Below, piece by piece: positions 7,459 to 14,650 of a stretch of DNA of 21,700 nt (the stretch's first letter is position 1; each line of letters starts with the position of its first letter). The notes below the pieces were generated by a model. That model was not told the DNA's origin. It was given only the letters and a program-made list of their open reading frames with translations, and made no database searches. The position numbers were made by a program, and so were the translations under genes. The DNA comes from Faecimorpha sp963627615 (GTDB lineage Bacteria; Bacillota; Clostridia; Lachnospirales; Bianqueaceae). Location: NCBI GenBank assembly GCA_963627615.1, contig CAVGBV010000039.1, positions 1 to 21,700 of the forward strand, in the 5' to 3' direction.

Positions 7459-8095
7459 GCGGCACGGCAATAGTCATGGTCATGTACGTTCCCTGGCACT
7501 GCTGGCCGCAGTGGTGCTTTTGGTGGGAGTAGGAGTCGGCTCTACGGTTGCTTTTCTCCACATGAAAACGGACTCCATACAGAACGATTTTACCTATGGC
7601 AAGGTAAGCTGCGAAGTCCTGGAATCCTTTGCGGAGGAGGACGGCTTCTATGCGAAACGGGATATACGCATAAAAAATACCGGCAACACCGATGCCTATA
7701 TTCGGGTGCTGCTGGTATTCACATGGAAGGATCAGGACGGAAACGTGTATGTAAACCGTCCTGAGGCAGATGAGGATTATCAGATCAATCTGGCGCTTAC
7801 CAACGGTTGGATTATGTCCCGCAATGATATCGGCGCGTATATTTACTATAAGGATCCTGTCGCGCCGGGAGAGGAGACGCCGATTCTGATCGATGGCCTG
7901 CGGCAGGCCGCCGGTGTTACCGGTCCGGAGAATGGGAAATATGCCCTTTCTGTGGAGATCATAGCGGATGCGGTACAGGCAGAGCCTGCGGAGGCTGTCA
8001 CGGATGCCTGGGATGAGGCGGCAGTAGGCGCTGACGGCACGCTCACCATCCGGGGAGGAGTCAGCTATGAGGATCCTGCAGACGCAGAAGGGTAA
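7451..8095 (+). CDS. Second SipW-type signal peptide protein of the surface operon
   Basis: The start at 7451 lies inside the end of the previous gene (8-nt overlap ATGACTGA) with GGGAG upstream, giving 214 residues. After a His-containing basic N-terminus (MTERHGNSHGHVR) comes a hydrophobic stretch and GVGSTVAFLHMKTDSIQNDF, the same GxTxAxL...NxF arrangement as the first gene of the operon, marking SipW-type processing. The mature part (DIRIKNTGNTDAYIRVLLVF, DPVAPGEETPILIDGL) is typical of TasA/camelysin-like beta-sandwich proteins. The long tail after ~180 is Ala/Glu/Asp rich. It may be a minor fibre subunit or anchor partner of the large protein (inference). It ends 5 nt before the convergent degV gene, with no visible terminator between them. 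Confidence 0.75.
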   Translation: MTERHGNSHGHVRSLALLAAVVLLVGVGVGSTVAFLHMKTDSIQNDFTYGKVSCEVLESFAEEDGFYAKRDIRIKNTGNTDAYIRVLLVFTWKDQDGNVYVNRPEADEDYQINLALTNGWIMSRNDIGAYIYYKDPVAPGEETPILIDGLRQAAGVTGPENGKYALSVEIIADAVQAEPAEAVTDAWDEAAVGADGTLTIRGGVSYEDPADAEG

Positions 8096-8100
8096 TGAAT

Positions 8101-8949
8101 TTAATTTTTGAAGAAGGCGACCACGACAGCGCCGGGTCCGGCATGCGTGCCGATCACGCTTCCTACAGTTGTATAACGGATTTTATCGAGACGGCCGTCC
8201 CAGATGGGGCGGCTGTCTTCTATATATTTCAGCAAAAGCGCGTCTGAAATGCCGCTGTAGCCAAGCAGAATGGGTTTGCTAAAGTCGATGCCGCCGACAT
8301 TGTTGATTTCCTGAACCAGCAGATTGTTGCCCATCTTGGATCCGCGGGCTTTTCCCAGCAGATGGATTTCACCGTCAGTTACAGACAGTACGGGCTTGAT
8401 CTTTAATACGCCGCCGGCGAAAGCAAGAGTCTTGGAGATGCGCCCACCCCGCATGAGATACTCTAATGTATCCAACAGGGCGACGACAACGATCTTTTTC
8501 TTTTCCTCTTCCAGAACTTTTACAACCTCCTCGGCAGATCTGCCTTCGTCCAGTAGCCGGAGGGCGAGTTCTACCAGAATTCCGCTGCCCATGGCGACAC
8601 TTGTGCTGTCCACAACATAGATGTTCTCGTAGTTCTGCGCCGCGAGCATAGCACTCTGGCAGGTGCCGGAGAACTTGGAGGCGAGGGTGATGACGATCGC
8701 TGCCTCACCAGCCTCCTGGGCCTTTTCGAACTCCGCGGCGAAATCATTCGGGGTTGCCTGACTGGTCGTGGGCAGTACGTCGCTTTCAATCAGCTTTTCG
8801 TAAAATGTTTTGTGGTCGATGGTCACGCCATCAATATACTCCTCCTGGCCGAAATGCACGGTGAGAGGGACGATGTGTACCCGGTTTTGGACCTCCGGGA
8901 CGAGATCCGCTGTGGAATCAACGATAATTCTTGTTTTCAATGGAATCAC
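8101..8949 (-). CDS. DegV family fatty-acid-binding protein
   Basis: The protein has up to 282 residues with the DegV hallmarks: RIIVDSTADLVPE near the N-terminus, VHIVPLTVHFG, the TTSQATPNDF motif, SKFSGTCQSA, VVDSTSVAMGSG, MRGGRISK and HAGPGAVVVAFF at the C-terminus. DegV/FakB proteins bind a fatty acid and present it to the FakA kinase; no fakA gene is in the window. The longest frame starts with GTG (8949), only 2 nt from AAGGAG. A TTG at 8940-8938 (MKTRIIVDS) is 11 nt from the same site and fits the usual DegV N-terminus, so the true start is uncertain. It lies 6 nt behind the MarR gene and is almost certainly co-transcribed with it. Confidence 0.9.
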   Translation of the reverse strand: MIPLKTRIIVDSTADLVPEVQNRVHIVPLTVHFGQEEYIDGVTIDHKTFYEKLIESDVLPTTSQATPNDFAAEFEKAQEAGEAAIVITLASKFSGTCQSAMLAAQNYENIYVVDSTSVAMGSGILVELALRLLDEGRSAEEVVKVLEEEKKKIVVVALLDTLEYLMRGGRISKTLAFAGGVLKIKPVLSVTDGEIHLLGKARGSKMGNNLLVQEINNVGGIDFSKPILLGYSGISDALLLKYIEDSRPIWDGRLDKIRYTTVGSVIGTHAGPGAVVVAFFKN

Positions 8950-8955
8950 TGCTCC

Positions 8956-9402
8956 TTATTGTTCATTGTTTTTGGAAATGCTGTCCAGATTGTCACTGAT
9001 CGCGGACAGGGCACGGTAAAATATCACTCGCTCCTCTTCTGTGAGACAACGGCTGACGGCATCCAGAACCCCGTTTACTTTGTCGGCGATCTTCTGGCCG
9101 ACTTCCCGGCCCTGAGTGGTTAGACATAAGGGACTTTTGTACCGCTTGGCAGTTTCGGACGGACGGGTGATAAACCCGTTAGACTCCAGATAATCTAACG
9201 CGCGGGAGATAGTTGCCTTATCCTCTTCGCAGTGCTCGCAGAGATCGGTTGCCGTTATCTCGCCGAGAGAGTAGATGTAGTACAGACAGGATACATGGGC
9301 GCTTCTCAGCTGGTACGCAGCCATCTCCTGATTCTTGATCTTGCGGATGTTACGGCTGATGCGGTTGATCAGCACGGTAAAGGTTTCAAAGCGTTCCTGC
9401 AT
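8956..9402 (-). CDS. MarR family winged-helix regulator
   Basis: The start at 9402 (MQERFETFTVL) is chosen because AGGAGG lies just upstream; the protein is then 148 residues. The central part reads LRSAHVSCLYYIYSLG, ITATDLCEHCEEDKATISRALDYLESNGFI and RYKSPLCLTTQGREVG: helix-turn-helix plus wing, as in MarR proteins. A Cys/His/Glu cluster (LCEHCEEDK) just ahead of the recognition helix is noteworthy but not proof of metal sensing. The gene leads a two-gene unit with degV, so it may respond to a fatty-acid-related signal (inference). Two palindromes on its own promoter suggest autoregulation. Confidence 0.88.
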   Translation of the reverse strand: MQERFETFTVLINRISRNIRKIKNQEMAAYQLRSAHVSCLYYIYSLGEITATDLCEHCEEDKATISRALDYLESNGFITRPSETAKRYKSPLCLTTQGREVGQKIADKVNGVLDAVSRCLTEEERVIFYRALSAISDNLDSISKNNEQ

Positions 9403-9424
9403 TTCACAGCCTCCTGTTTCGGTT

Positions 9425-9438
9425 GTTGAACTTTCAAC
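9425..9438. promoter_or_regulatory. Candidate MarR operator O2 at the transcription start
   Basis: GTTGAACTTTCAAC, extended by flanking T and A to 16 bp, is a palindrome just downstream of the -10 box. Its centre is 37 bp from that of O1. The two copies define a shared motif GTTGAA-N-T-N-TCAAC. Confidence 0.6.
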
Positions 9439-9445
9439 ATATGGG

Positions 9446-9474
9446 AGTATATCACAGAGACGTTGAAATGTCAA
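9446..9474 (-). promoter_or_regulatory. Promoter of the marR-degV unit
   Basis: On the minus strand TTGACA (9474-9469) and TATACT (9451-9446) are spaced by 17 bp. The start codon of the MarR gene is ~44 bp downstream. The -35 box lies inside one palindrome, and the predicted start of transcription touches another. Confidence 0.82.
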
Positions 9475-9475
9475 C
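9462..9475. promoter_or_regulatory. Candidate MarR operator O1 on the -35 box
   Basis: GTTGAAATGTCAAC is a palindrome with 5-bp arms GTTGA/TCAAC. It covers the whole -35 hexamer of the marR-degV promoter, where a bound dimer would block RNA polymerase. It matches O2 at 12 of 14 positions. Confidence 0.6.
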
Positions 9476-9495
9476 AATAGAAATTTTGGGCATAA

Positions 9496-9520
9496 AAATA
9501 TCCTCTATACGAGGATATTT
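9496..9520 (-). terminator. Rho-independent terminator of the NUDIX gene
   Basis: AAATATCCTC and GAGGATATTT form a perfect 10-bp stem around a 5-nt loop (9506-9510). On the minus strand it lies 5 nt past the NUDIX stop codon and ends in a short T-run (ATTTTTATG). It is A/T-rich, so termination may be moderate. It also insulates the marR promoter. Confidence 0.65.
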
Positions 9521-9524
9521 GCAT

Positions 9525-10106
9525 TCATTGATAATATTTTTCCAGATACGGCTTCAGCTGCTCGATCTCGTCCGCGGCAAGACAGTAGGCGGGGTCATCC
9601 TTCTTTAACGCAGACAGAATATCATCCAGATCGAACCAATGTACCGTTTCGATCTCACTTTTTTCGATGGAAAAGGAGGAGGCCTCCCGGTCCAATTCCA
9701 GTAGATAGACAGCGTTGATTTCACGGTCACGGAAGAATTTCCCGTGGAAATAAGCAGTATTGTCCTGATTTGTCATAAAGAGATATTCCGGAGTATAGCC
9801 GGTGACGCCCAGTTCTTCTCCAAGCTCCCGAACGGCGGCACTATCGAAGCTTTCACCGGCATCCAGATGCCCGNNNNNNNNNNGCCCGGCGGAAGAGGTG
9901 TCCCAGCACAGCGGATAGGAATCCTTATTGGCGCTTCGTTTTTGCAGCAGCAGTTGGATCCGGCCATTTTTTCGCCTTGTAAGAAAGACATGGGAAGCAC
10001 CGTGCAGGTCGCCGTCCTGATGCACCAGACCGCGGGGCTTGGTCCGTCCGGTGCGCGTTCCGTCCTCATTTAAAATATCAAAAAGTTCATCCTCTGAAAA
10101 TGCCAT
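9525..10106 (-). CDS. NUDIX hydrolase, isopentenyl-diphosphate-isomerase-like subgroup
   Basis: The protein (nominally 193 residues, including four unknown residues) starts MAFSEDELFDILNEDG and continues with HGASHVFLTRRKNGRIQLLLQKR and DSYPLCWDTSSAG, typical of NUDIX proteins related to IPP isomerase (YfcD-like). The NUDIX box GHLDAGE...RELGEELG fits GX5EX7REUXEEXGU completely, so catalytic Mg-binding glutamates are present. These enzymes cleave nucleoside-diphosphate-type substrates; the substrate cannot be told from sequence. A run of 10 N lies immediately before the box. Closing it by the 5-nt repeat on its flanks restores a normal SSAGHLDAGE and a 188-residue protein. GGAGG precedes the ATG. 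It is transcribed alone between its promoter and terminator. Confidence 0.85.
   Translation of the reverse strand: MAFSEDELFDILNEDGTRTGRTKPRGLVHQDGDLHGASHVFLTRRKNGRIQLLLQKRSANKDSYPLCWDTSSAGXXXXGHLDAGESFDSAAVRELGEELGVTGYTPEYLFMTNQDNTAYFHGKFFRDREINAVYLLELDREASSFSIEKSEIETVHWFDLDDILSALKKDDPAYCLAADEIEQLKPYLEKYYQ
9874..9883. other. Assembly gap (10 N) that appears artificial
   Basis: The Ns are flanked on the gene strand by ...GCCGGGC and CGGGCATC..., which share CGGGC. Merging the two ends removes 15 nt and gives an uninterrupted, conserved NUDIX motif in frame. This looks like two overlapping contigs joined with a default spacer rather than missing DNA. Confidence 0.8.
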
Positions 10107-10128
10107 GCTTTATCAACCTCCGTGACCT

Positions 10129-10157
10129 ATTATAAAGAGTCGGAAACAGAATTGCAA
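10129..10157 (-). promoter_or_regulatory. Promoter of the NUDIX gene
   Basis: On the minus strand TTGCAA (10157-10152) and TATAAT (10134-10129) are 17 bp apart, 23 bp ahead of the ATG. On the other strand, a TATAAT at 10182-10187 is a plausible -10 box for the divergent rsuA-like gene, but its -35 region is poor. Confidence 0.65.
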
Positions 10158-10215
10158 CTGGATTTTTGAAGGAGAGCATGGTATAATAAACTGGATAAGA
10201 CGGGAGGGAACAGGC

Positions 10216-10944
10216 ATGAGACTGGATAAGTATCTGGCGGATATGGGCGTGGATAAACGCAGCGAACTGAAAAAAGGAATCCGCGGCGGCCGGGCGGCGG
10301 TGGATGGCCGGGTGATTCGGGATCCGGGCTATGCGGTGCTGGAGACGGCGGATGTGACCTATGACGGATCCCCGGTCCTATATGAAAAAAACGTCTATTA
10401 TATGCTGAATAAGCCGGCGGGTGTGATCTCTGCCAGCGAGGATCCCAGGCAGAAGACGGTCATTGATCTGATAGACGGCCGACACAGACAGGATCTGTAT
10501 CCGGTAGGGAGACTGGACAAGGATACCGAGGGACTCCTGCTGATCACCAACGACGGAGACCTGACGCATCGGCTGCTTTCCCCGAAAAAGCATGTGGATA
10601 AGGTGTATTACGCCAGAATCCATGGAAGGGTGACCGAGGAGGATGTCGCGGCGTTCCGGCAAGGCCTGCGGGTAGACGAGGAGCTGAAGGCGCTGCCGGC
10701 GGAATTGAAGATCCTACGCGGCGGCGAGGACTCGGAGGTGGAGGTTGCAATCCGGGAAGGCAAGTTCCACCAGATCAAGAGAATGTTTCAGGCAGTGGGC
10801 AAGGAAGTAATCTATCTGAAGCGGCTGTCCATGGGGAGCCTGCGGTTGGATCCGGCATTGGAGCCGGGCCAGTACCGAAGGCTGACCGATGAGGAACGCA
10901 TGGAGTTATTGACAGGAAAAACAGAAAACGGAGGTATCGTATGA
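10216..10944 (+). CDS. rsuA: RsuA-family 16S rRNA pseudouridine synthase
   Basis: The 242-residue protein has an N-terminal S4 RNA-binding domain (MRLDKYLADMGVDKRSELKK to about residue 50) and a pseudouridine synthase domain. VGRLDKDTEGLLLITNDGDL holds the catalytic aspartate in the GRLDxxTxGLLL motif of the RsuA/RluB/RluE/RluF family. Later EGKFHQIKRMF and YLKRLSMG are also typical. E. coli RsuA makes pseudouridine 516 in 16S rRNA; the length and S4 arrangement favour RsuA over RluB, but the exact target is inferred. GGGAGG precedes the ATG. The stop TGA overlaps the start of the MalY-like gene, so the pair is likely one transcript although the functions are unrelated. Confidence 0.88.
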   Translation: MRLDKYLADMGVDKRSELKKGIRGGRAAVDGRVIRDPGYAVLETADVTYDGSPVLYEKNVYYMLNKPAGVISASEDPRQKTVIDLIDGRHRQDLYPVGRLDKDTEGLLLITNDGDLTHRLLSPKKHVDKVYYARIHGRVTEEDVAAFRQGLRVDEELKALPAELKILRGGEDSEVEVAIREGKFHQIKRMFQAVGKEVIYLKRLSMGSLRLDPALEPGQYRRLTDEERMELLTGKTENGGIV

Positions 10945-12110
10945 TGTATGATTTTGATACGCCGGTAGATCGGCGGAACACGTATTCCTTAAAGTGGGAT
11001 GTCAAGGAGAATGAGCTGCCTATGTGGGTGGCGGACATGGACTTTCAGACGGCGCCGGAGGTGCAGGAAGCGATCCGGAACCGCGCCGCGCATGGAGTTT
11101 TTGGGTATTCGATCGTACCGGAGGAGTGGTATCAGGCGTACATCCAGTGGTGGGAGAGCCGGCATGGATTCCGGATGGACGAGTCATGGCTGATCTTCTG
11201 TACCGGCGTGGTACCGGCGATCTCCAGTATTGTGCGTAAGCTTACCACACCGGCCGAGAAGGTGCTGGTACTGACGCCGGTATATAATATCTTCTTCAAT
11301 TCGATCCTGAACAATGGACGGCAGGTGCTGGAGAGCCGCCTGCGGTACGACGGAGAAGGCTATAGCATTGATTATGCGGACTTGGAGGCGAAGCTGGCAG
11401 ACCCGCAGACCTCCATGATGATCTTTTGTAATCCTCACAATCCGGTGGGAAAGATCTGGAGTGCGGAAGATCTGAAGAAGGTCGGAGAAATGTGCCGCAA
11501 ACATCATGTAGTCGTGATCTCTGATGAGATTCACTGCGATCTGACAGAGCCGGGACTGGGGTATGTACCTTTCGCGTCCGTTTCGGAGGATTGCCGGAAC
11601 AACAGCATCACCTGCATCGCGCCGACCAAGGCGTTCAACCTGGCAGGCATGCAGACTGCGGCGGTCTGTGTTCCCGATCCGGTTCTGCGGCATAAGGTAT
11701 GGCGCGGCCTGAATACGGATGAAGTGGCAGAGCCCAACGCGTTTGCTATCACCGCGGCAGTGGCGGCTTTTACTCAGGGCGGTGAATGGCTGGATGCGCT
11801 TCGGAGCTATCTGCATGAAAATAAGGTGTGGACAACCGAATACATCCAGAAGGAAATTCCGCAGCTTAAGGTGGTCGGATCACAGGCTACCTATCTGATG
11901 TGGCTGGACTGCGGGAACCTGACGGATTCCTCAGAGGAGCTGGCGGATGTGATCCGGGAGAGTACAGGACTGTATCTGTCAGAGGGTGGACAGTACGGCG
12001 GAGACGGAACCCGTTTCCTGCGGCTGAATGTGGCCTGCCCGAGAAGCGTTCTGGCGGACGGACTAAACAGGCTGAAAAAAGGTGTGGAAGCATACTGCAA
12101 GAGACAGTAA
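10941..12110 (+). CDS. MalY/PatB family pyridoxal-phosphate C-S lyase (cystathionine beta-lyase type)
   Basis: The 389-residue protein belongs to fold-type I aminotransferases. The N-terminus YDFDTPVDRRNTYSLKWD and ELPMWVADMDFQTAPEV is the signature of the MalY/PatB subgroup. FCNPHNPVGKIW binds the cofactor phosphate region, VISDEIHCDL holds the PLP-ring aspartate, and APTKAFNLAGMQTA contains the Schiff-base lysine. A C-terminal FLRLNVACPR carries the substrate-carboxylate arginine. Such enzymes split cystathionine or related thioethers to a thiol, pyruvate and ammonia. GGAGG lies 6 nt before the first of two adjacent ATG codons (10941 and 10944). The first overlaps the rsuA stop. Substrate specificity cannot be fixed by eye. 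Confidence 0.9.
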   Translation: MMYDFDTPVDRRNTYSLKWDVKENELPMWVADMDFQTAPEVQEAIRNRAAHGVFGYSIVPEEWYQAYIQWWESRHGFRMDESWLIFCTGVVPAISSIVRKLTTPAEKVLVLTPVYNIFFNSILNNGRQVLESRLRYDGEGYSIDYADLEAKLADPQTSMMIFCNPHNPVGKIWSAEDLKKVGEMCRKHHVVVISDEIHCDLTEPGLGYVPFASVSEDCRNNSITCIAPTKAFNLAGMQTAAVCVPDPVLRHKVWRGLNTDEVAEPNAFAITAAVAAFTQGGEWLDALRSYLHENKVWTTEYIQKEIPQLKVVGSQATYLMWLDCGNLTDSSEELADVIRESTGLYLSEGGQYGGDGTRFLRLNVACPRSVLADGLNRLKKGVEAYCKRQ

Positions 12111-12136
12111 AGCGGATGCAACTTCAAATTGCGGAA

Positions 12137-12165
12137 ATTCCAAGTTGATATGGTGGTATTCCAAG
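12137..12165 (+). repeat. Direct repeat ATTCCAAG upstream of the XRE gene
   Basis: ATTCCAAG occurs at 12137-12144 and 12158-12165, 21 bp apart or two helical turns, so both copies face the same side of the DNA. They sit 44-70 bp ahead of the XRE start and might be its operator. No convincing promoter hexamers were found in this 98-bp gap. Confidence 0.3.
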
Positions 12166-12208
12166 AGATTTTCCGATAGAATCAATGGCAAAAAGGAGGG
12201 GCTATAGC

Positions 12209-12700
12209 ATGATTGGAAATAAAATATCTTTTTGCCGGAAGAAAGCGGGAATGTCCCAGGAGGAACTGGCAGACAGGCTGGATATATCAAGGCAGGCGGT
12301 CTCGCGGTGGGAGACAGGGCAGGCCGTGCCGGATACAGAAAAAATTATTCAGCTGAGCCGATTGTTTCATGTATCGACGGACTATCTGCTGCTGGATGAG
12401 ATCGATGAACCACAGGAGGAACAGCCGGAGAGGCCGCAGACCGACAGTGTAAAGGAAAAGCGCAGGCAGCTGCGGCTCTTTTGCGGAAAGACATTGCTGG
12501 GGATCGGGATTCTGGCACTGATCGGAACCTTGATCGGCGCGGGCTTTGAAGCCAGTCAGATCACATGGTGGTATACGGAATGGGGAAGGTATGGGACGGT
12601 ATTGTTTTGTACATGGATGATTCTGCCGTTTCTGGCAGGCATTATACTTCTGGCAGGAGGGATTGCGGTCCTGTGGAGGGAGTATTTACGAGAAGATTGA
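12209..12700 (+). CDS. XRE-type helix-turn-helix regulator with C-terminal membrane segments
   Basis: The start at 12209 follows AAAAGGAGGGG and gives 163 residues. The first 65 (IGNKISFCRKKAGMSQEELA, ISRQAVSRWETGQAVPDTEK, LFHVSTDYLLLDE) form a classic lambda-repressor-like DNA-binding domain. A charged linker (EPQEEQPERPQTD) leads to two hydrophobic segments, about residues 96-117 (LLGIGILALIGTLIGAG) and 130-158 (VLFCTWMILPFLAGIILLAG), so the regulator is probably membrane-tethered. This layout is common in Clostridia, but its signals are mostly unknown. The first-frame ATG at 12185 is rejected because the ribosome site lies downstream of it. Confidence 0.85.
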   Translation: MIGNKISFCRKKAGMSQEELADRLDISRQAVSRWETGQAVPDTEKIIQLSRLFHVSTDYLLLDEIDEPQEEQPERPQTDSVKEKRRQLRLFCGKTLLGIGILALIGTLIGAGFEASQITWWYTEWGRYGTVLFCTWMILPFLAGIILLAGGIAVLWREYLRED

Positions 12701-12760
12701 TCCAATATCAGGGGCTGTCGCCCAGAAAAATATTTGCCAATGCGACATCCCCTTGTGTTT

Positions 12761-14650
12761 TTATGTCTGATTGCCTGCGAACTGCGTCATATACAATTCA
12801 TAGTATTTGCCCTTCCGCGCGAGCAATTGCTCGTGATTGCCGACTTCCGCGACTTGACCATGGTCCATCACCACGATCTGATCCGCGTCCCGGATCGTAC
12901 TCAGTCGATGAGCGATGATCAGGCTGGTACGGTTTTTCATCAAGCGGACCATCGCGTTCTGGATATCCTTTTCGGTACGGGTATCGACAGAGGAGGTGGC
13001 CTCATCCAGAATCAAAATCCTGGGATCCGCCAATATAGCCCGGGCGATGGCCATCAGCTGACGCTGGCCATGGGAGAGATTCGCACCGGCTTGTTTCAGA
13101 TAGGTCTGGTATCTGTGCGGCAGATGTTCGATATACCGGCGGATATGGCTCATCTCGGCGGCCGTGATCATCGCTTCATCAGAAGCGGAGAGATCCGCGT
13201 ATTTGATGTTGTTTTCGATGGTGTTGGAAAACAATACCGTGTCCTGCAGCACGATGGCGATATTCTTCCGCAGAAAGTCGCGGCGGATCTCCTGGATATT
13301 GATCCCGTCTACCAGGATTTCTCCACGATCGATAGGATAGAAACGCATCAGAAGGTTGACGACCGTGGTTTTACCGCTGCCGGTAGCGCCGACCAGAGCG
13401 ATTTTCTGACCGGGCTCCACATCCAGGCTGAAGTTGGAAAGAACCTGTTTGCCGGGGACATAGGAGAAGTCCACATTGCGGAAGGAGATCCGGCCGGTAA
13501 TATGGGGCAGGTCCCGTACACCGCTGTTATCCTCATCCGGTTCGTCCAATAGGGTAAACACACGTTCCGCGCCTGCGATGGCGGTCTGAATGGTGCCGTA
13601 AAGCTGCGCGATCTCATTGATGGGACGTGAGAATTGCTTGGCATAGATGATAAAGGCGGAGACGGTGCCGATGGTGATCAGTCCGGTATAGGCAAAATAA
13701 CCGCCAAAAGCCGCGACGATGACAAAGCTGATATTGGAGATACAGTTCATAATCGGGCCCATGGAGCCGCCCAGAATCTCCGCTTTTATACTAACCTTAC
13801 GCAGTTCATCGGAAGTGTCGCAGAATTCCTGGATGACATCCGCTTGTTTATTATAGGCTACGATGGATTTATAGCCTGTGATCATCTCCTCGGAATGCCC
13901 GTTCAGCTGCCCTAACAGGATGGAACGCGTACGGTAGATTTTGCGCATAGCGGCTGACATTTTCCGGGTGACAAACAAGGTCAGCAGGACGGTAACAAGA
14001 GTGATCAGTGTTAGCTGCCAGCAGTAATAAAACATGATCGCGACAGTCCCGATGATGGTCAGCACGCCGGAGATGAGAGAGCCGACGCTCTGAGAAATCG
14101 TGCTGGATACATTCTCGACATCATTGGTCATGCGGCTCATTACATCGCCGCTGGAGTGTGTATCCAGGTATTTGATCGAGAGGTGGTCGATCTTATTGAA
14201 CAGATCGTGACGCATCTGACGGGTAATGCTCTGGCTGAGGCGGGCCGCCAGTAAGGACTGAAAAAGGGTAAACAATGCGTTGGCCAGATATATGATGATC
14301 AGATATAAAACGTAAGAGGAGAGGGCTTCCCAGCGGCGGTCCTTGATCGTGTCGATCGCGCTGCCCTGTAGGGAGGGAGCGGCCAGTCCGGCCAATGTAA
14401 CGCAGACGACAGCGATCAGCAGCAGAATCAATAGCTTGCGGGTTTGGCGGAAGTACTGGAGCAGACGTGTCAGTGTTCCCTTTTTGTCAGACGCGTGTTC
14501 CACTGTTTGCGCCATACCTCGGCCGGGACCGCCGGGTCTGCCGCGGAAGTTTAAGGCCTGGGGAGATCGGGAGGAAGACTCCTTGGATCGATAAGTACGG
14601 GCCGACTCCTTGGGCGGATTTTCAAATCCTTCAGGAAGAGTAGGATTCAT
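12761..14650 (-). CDS. ABC exporter half-transporter, consensus ATP-site subunit
   Basis: The 629-residue protein is a fused membrane domain plus ATPase. A Pro/Gly/Arg/Ser-rich N-terminal extension of ~60 residues precedes the membrane domain (about 70-350, several hydrophobic helices). The ATPase has Walker A GATGSGKTT (~419), signature LSHGQ (~524; usual LSGGQ), Walker B ILILDEATSS (~543) with the catalytic Glu, and the switch His in IIAHRLSTI. It overlaps the upstream partner by ATGA and would form a heterodimer with it. Its unusual signature faces the degenerate site of the partner. Such pairs (BmrCD, TM287/288) export drugs, lipids or peptides; the substrate is unknown here. Confidence 0.92.
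   Translation of the reverse strand: MNPTLPEGFENPPKESARTYRSKESSSRSPQALNFRGRPGGPGRGMAQTVEHASDKKGTLTRLLQYFRQTRKLLILLLIAVVCVTLAGLAAPSLQGSAIDTIKDRRWEALSSYVLYLIIIYLANALFTLFQSLLAARLSQSITRQMRHDLFNKIDHLSIKYLDTHSSGDVMSRMTNDVENVSSTISQSVGSLISGVLTIIGTVAIMFYYCWQLTLITLVTVLLTLFVTRKMSAAMRKIYRTRSILLGQLNGHSEEMITGYKSIVAYNKQADVIQEFCDTSDELRKVSIKAEILGGSMGPIMNCISNISFVIVAAFGGYFAYTGLITIGTVSAFIIYAKQFSRPINEIAQLYGTIQTAIAGAERVFTLLDEPDEDNSGVRDLPHITGRISFRNVDFSYVPGKQVLSNFSLDVEPGQKIALVGATGSGKTTVVNLLMRFYPIDRGEILVDGINIQEIRRDFLRKNIAIVLQDTVLFSNTIENNIKYADLSASDEAMITAAEMSHIRRYIEHLPHRYQTYLKQAGANLSHGQRQLMAIARAILADPRILILDEATSSVDTRTEKDIQNAMVRLMKNRTSLIIAHRLSTIRDADQIVVMDHGQVAEVGNHEQLLARKGKYYELYMTQFAGNQT

Noticed and set aside
10840..10946. 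Functional link between RsuA-type synthase and MalY-type lyase from their overlap
   Set aside because: Overlapping stop/start codons are common across this genome segment, and no shared pathway is known; treated as transcriptional coupling only.
12714..12730. GGGC-TGTC-GCCC hairpin after the XRE gene as a terminator
   Set aside because: The stem has only 4 pairs and there is no T-run; not enough to call.
12734..13552. 272-codon plus-strand frame
   Set aside because: It lies opposite the ABC exporter ATPase and its translation has no family features; the minus-strand gene is certain.
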